Of a DNA stretch of 45,156 nucleotides, positions 43,086 to 45,156 are shown piece by piece. Within the stretch, counting starts at the first letter, position 1, and each line of letters begins with the position of its first letter. This stretch comes from Agrococcus sp. (lineage in GTDB: Bacteria; Actinomycetota; Actinomycetes; Actinomycetales; Microbacteriaceae), in the NCBI GenBank assembly GCA_031179215.1, contig JAPSIA010000011.1, positions 1-45,156 on the forward strand, written 5' to 3'. A model generated the notes under the pieces. It was not told the origin of the DNA, ran no database searches, and saw nothing but the letters and a program-made list of their open reading frames with translations. A program made the position numbers and the translations under genes.

Positions 43086-44086
43086 TGCGACGGGCCCGGT
43101 CAGCGGGGGCTGCGCTCGTCGCGCTCGCCCTGCTGGCCGGGTGCGCCGCGGAGCCCCCGCCGCCGATCACCACGATCGGCGAGCTCGGTGCCGCCTACCT
43201 CGGCGCGGGCGGCGAGTGCGCTGAGCTCGTCGAGCAGTACCGCGAATCCGACGAGGCGCCCGCGGTCGCGACGTGCGGCAGCGACACGGAGCTCATCCTC
43301 GCCGCCGACGCCGACCAGGCGCAGGCGATCGCCACCGAGCGGCAGCTGCAGGAGCAGACCGTGCTCGTCTCGGGCCGCTGGGTGATCCGCGACCCCGAGC
43401 TCGAGACCCTCCAGCGCTCCCTCGGCGGCCAGATCGTCACGCTCTCGCCCGCCGATGGGCCGGCGAACATGGCCGACGCGATCGCGTTCGACGCCGACGG
43501 CGTCGTCCCCACGGCTCCCGTCCCCGCCGACGGCGCGCCCGTCGCGCTGCCCGAGGCGATCGGGATGCACGACGTGCTCGTCGTCATCGACGCGAGCTGC
43601 GAGTACTGCGACCGGCTGCTGACCGCGAGCGGCGAGCTGCTGACGGCGATCGCCGAGAACGGCGAGGCGCGCGTCGCGTACCTGCCGGTCGCGCTCGGCG
43701 ACGCGATCGAGAACGGCTACGCCTCGACGCTCGGCGCCAACGCGCTCGCGTGCGTCGCCGATGGCGCCCCCGACGCCTACCGCGGCTTCCAGTCGGCGCT
43801 CGTGGCGCACCTGCAGCAGCACGCCTTCGAGGCCGGCGCCGTCGCGGCGCTCGCCGCTGAGCACGTGCCCGGCGACGCGGGTGCCGAGATCGGGGCGTGC
43901 ATCGACTCGGCGCGGTTCGCGTGGGCCGTGCGGCAGGCGACGGTGCGCGCGATCGAGCAGCCGCTCCAGGGGGTCGAGCCGCTGCGCGGGGTGCCGACCG
44001 TCATCGTCGACGGCGCGACCTTCGCGGGCGACGTGAGCGATGCCGCCGCGCTCCGGGCGTTCATCGACGCGCAGCAGCCGCGCTAG
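43085..44086 (+). CDS. Lipoprotein with thioredoxin-fold domain (CEYC)
   Basis: A 333-residue lipoprotein; the lipobox is LLAGC (Cys20). Residues 25-130 form an unrecognised N-terminal region with cysteines at about 45 and 64. The C-terminal half is a DsbA-like domain: VLVVIDASCEYCDRLL (CEYC, Cys172 and Cys175), with helical insertion and a cis-proline segment LRGVPTVIVDGATFAG. ATG 43085 shares its first base with the preceding stop codon. The two exported redox proteins differ in anchor and active-site dipeptide (PV and EY), suggesting different roles such as oxidase and reductase or isomerase. Confidence 0.88.
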   Translation: MRRARSAGAALVALALLAGCAAEPPPPITTIGELGAAYLGAGGECAELVEQYRESDEAPAVATCGSDTELILAADADQAQAIATERQLQEQTVLVSGRWVIRDPELETLQRSLGGQIVTLSPADGPANMADAIAFDADGVVPTAPVPADGAPVALPEAIGMHDVLVVIDASCEYCDRLLTASGELLTAIAENGEARVAYLPVALGDAIENGYASTLGANALACVADGAPDAYRGFQSALVAHLQQHAFEAGAVAALAAEHVPGDAGAEIGACIDSARFAWAVRQATVRAIEQPLQGVEPLRGVPTVIVDGATFAGDVSDAAALRAFIDAQQPR

Positions 44087-44113
44087 CGGCCGCCCGCGGC
44101 CGTCGTCCGGCAA

Positions 44114-44170
44114 GGAGTGTCGGAGCGCTGCACCGGAAGGCCGCTCGCGGTGCAGCATCCCGACACTTCC
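44114..44170. repeat. Inverted repeat after the thioredoxin-fold pair
   Basis: GTGTCGG and GCTGCACCG on the left (44117-44135) pair with CGGTGCAGC and CCGACAC on the right (44148-44166). A 3-nt internal mismatch and a 12-nt loop interrupt the stem. It lies between the lipoprotein stop and the convergent tRNA-Thr gene and may terminate both. Confidence 0.65.
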
Positions 44171-44202
44171 GCGGGGAGCGTGCGGTGGGCGGGCCGCATC
44201 GG

Positions 44203-44274
44203 AGCCCCCTGTCAGGATCGAACTGACGACCTACGCTTTACAAGAGCGTTGCTCTACCACTGAGCTAAGGAGGC
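44203..44274 (-). tRNA. tRNA-Thr (anticodon TGT)
   Basis: A 72-nt cloverleaf on the minus strand: acceptor GCCTCCT/AGGGGGC, D arm GCTC-AGTGGTA-GAGC, anticodon stem ACGCT/AGCGT around CTTGTAA, variable AGGTC, T arm GTCAG-TTCGATC-CTGAC, discriminator T. CCA is not encoded. Confidence 0.97.
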
Positions 44275-44297
44275 GCGCTCGCTGCGCCTCGCCATTC

Positions 44298-44303
44298 TAG
44301 GCT
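44298..44303 (+). promoter_or_regulatory. -10 element of leaderless GNAT gene
   Basis: TAGGCT lies exactly 6 nt before GTG 44310. Confidence 0.6.
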
Positions 44304-44309
44304 GGCGCG

Positions 44310-44840
44310 GTGCATCCCGATCGCTCCGCTCGCCTCCGCCCCTGGGAGCCGGAGCGCGACGCGGCGGCCGTGCTCGCCGCCTTCCACGCATCCCGCGACC
44401 TGCATCGGCAGGCGCCGCCGCTCGCGACGCTCGCCGACGCGCGCGGCTACCTCGAGGCGATCGCGCCCGACGCGCTCGCGATCGAGCTCGACGGCGAGGC
44501 GGTGGGAGGCATCATGGCGGCCGAGCGCGAGCCGCGCCACGGCACCGCGTGGATGTCGTACTGGCTCGCCCCGGCTGCTCGAGGACGCGGGCTCGCGAGC
44601 CGCGCCCTCGACACGCGCTCGCGGCAGCTCTTCGCCGAGGGCCTGCACCGCCTCGAGCTCGGCGCTCGCGCGAACAACCCGGCCTCGATCGCCGTCGCCG
44701 AGCGCGCGGGCTACGTGCACGAGGGCGTCGAGCGGGAGCGCCTGCGGTACGTCGACGAGCGGGGCGAGGCGCGCCGCTTCGACGTCGTGCGCTTCGCGCG
44801 CCTCGCCAGCGACCCGGCGCCGGCGCTCGCGCCGCTCTAG
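44310..44840 (+). CDS. GNAT-family N-acetyltransferase
   Basis: A 176-residue acetyltransferase of the RimJ/RimL-like type. The acetyl-CoA pyrophosphate loop reads LAPAARGRGLASRALDT. The strand and helix that follow, HRLELGARANNPASIAVAERAGYVHEG, are typical of enzymes acetylating protein N-termini or small amines. The N-terminal half (VLAAFHASRDLHRQAPPL) would form the acceptor site. The leaderless GTG 44310 is the start. The TAG stop codon forms the first three bases of the next gene's -10 element, so the two genes are compactly arranged but separately transcribed. Confidence 0.9.
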   Translation: MHPDRSARLRPWEPERDAAAVLAAFHASRDLHRQAPPLATLADARGYLEAIAPDALAIELDGEAVGGIMAAEREPRHGTAWMSYWLAPAARGRGLASRALDTRSRQLFAEGLHRLELGARANNPASIAVAERAGYVHEGVERERLRYVDERGEARRFDVVRFARLASDPAPALAPL

Positions 44841-44843
44841 GCT
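44838..44843 (+). promoter_or_regulatory. -10 element of leaderless YdcZ-type gene
   Basis: TAGGCT lies exactly 6 nt before GTG 44850. Its TAG is also the stop codon of the acetyltransferase gene. Confidence 0.6.
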
Positions 44844-44849
44844 GGTCGG

Positions 44850-45156
44850 GTGCGCGATCAGATATCGGCCGGGACGGACGCTCGCGGGCCGCGACCGGTG
44901 CTGTGGACGTTCCTCGCGATCGTGGCAGGCGCGGGCCTCGCCGCGCAGGGCCGCATCAACGGCGAGCTCGGGGTGCGCCTCGACCACGGCCTGCTCGCCG
45001 CGCTCGTCTCGTTCGTGCTCGGCTGCGCCTTCCTCGCGGTCGTGCTCGCGGTCTCGAAGCCGGCTCGCGCCGGCGTCGTGCGGCTCGTGGCCGTCGTGCG
45101 CGACGGCACGATGCCGTGGTGGTACCTCACGACCGGCTGCATCGGCGCGCTCGTCG
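44850..45156 (+). CDS. YdcZ/DUF606-type DMT transporter (N-terminal part)
   Basis: The gene runs off the window after 102 codons. From GTG 44850 it reads a short hydrophilic start, then WTFLAIVAGAGLAAQGRINGELG, LLAALVSFVLGCAFLAVVLAV and a charged loop before WWYLTTGCIGALV. The AxQGRINGELG pattern with paired helices is that of the YdcZ family within the drug/metabolite transporter superfamily, whose substrate is unknown. The start is leaderless. Function beyond membrane transport cannot be stated. Confidence 0.85.
   Translation, partial: MRDQISAGTDARGPRPVLWTFLAIVAGAGLAAQGRINGELGVRLDHGLLAALVSFVLGCAFLAVVLAVSKPARAGVVRLVAVVRDGTMPWWYLTTGCIGALV

Overview
This is a very GC-rich (clearly above 70% by eye) actinobacterial chromosome segment. 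The gene content points to Micrococcales, probably Microbacteriaceae: mycothiol synthase (mshD), an orphan GlnR, SenX3-RegX3, an lpqE-like lipoprotein divergent from carD, a carD-ispDF-cysS-rlmB run, an MsiK-type shared sugar ATPase, and many leaderless genes with a TAGGCT or TACGAT -10 element. The genus cannot be fixed from the sequence. There is no phage, IS element, CRISPR array or replication origin. The window is mostly core chromosome, with one accessory-looking catabolic island (11.7-15.8 kb) and some unexplained repeat and RNA structures.

Layout. 1-2.3 kb: a ZTP riboswitch followed by glyA-folD (one-carbon metabolism). 2.3-4.4 kb: a long palindrome, a small secreted protein with a His-His-Cys mature N-terminus, then a LuxR-type regulator and an SRPBCC protein on the minus strand. 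4.5-7.9 kb: two sugar ABC permeases convergent with their lipoprotein binding protein; no ATPase is present here, and the MsiK-like ATPase at 40.9-42.0 kb is the obvious partner. 8.0-11.7 kb: a small A1S_2505-type protein, a tRNA with a UAA anticodon and a short variable loop, an NmrA-like oxidoreductase, an aldose-1-epimerase relative and RtcB. 11.7-15.8 kb: a two-component flavoprotein monooxygenase operon (StyA-like oxygenase, EthD-domain protein, flavin reductase, AraC regulator) with an IclR regulator upstream and a pair of 13-bp direct repeats exactly 30 bp apart between them. 15.8-16.4 kb: a GyrI-like gene broken by an internal deletion, and tRNA-Lys.

17.2-27 kb is a nutrient block. 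pstSCAB carries a PHO box of two adjacent 11-mers upstream of pstS and, before that, a strongly folded candidate RNA. It converges on glnR-mshD-ppk-mutT1 (nitrogen control, mycothiol, polyphosphate). 27-31.2 kb: small membrane proteins, a nitrobindin-like protein, a YgfZ-like protein, a four-copy array of 64-bp bulged-hairpin repeats, a methyltransferase, and phosphoglycerate mutase ending in a perfect 23-bp hairpin. 31.3-34 kb: phoU divergent from senX3-regX3, the two-component system expected to act on the PHO box. 34-39.5 kb: an lpqE-like lipoprotein, carD, ispDF, DUF4287, cysS and rlmB. 39.5-42 kb: a DUF4032 kinase-like protein and msiK. 42.1-45.2 kb: a tandem pair of exported thioredoxin-fold proteins, tRNA-Thr, a GNAT acetyltransferase and the start of a YdcZ-type transporter.

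The items most worth following are the 64-bp hairpin array, the candidate RNA upstream of pstS, the oxygenase island with its phased repeats, and the regular leaderless-promoter geometry. I did not find a clearly new defence or multi-gene system.
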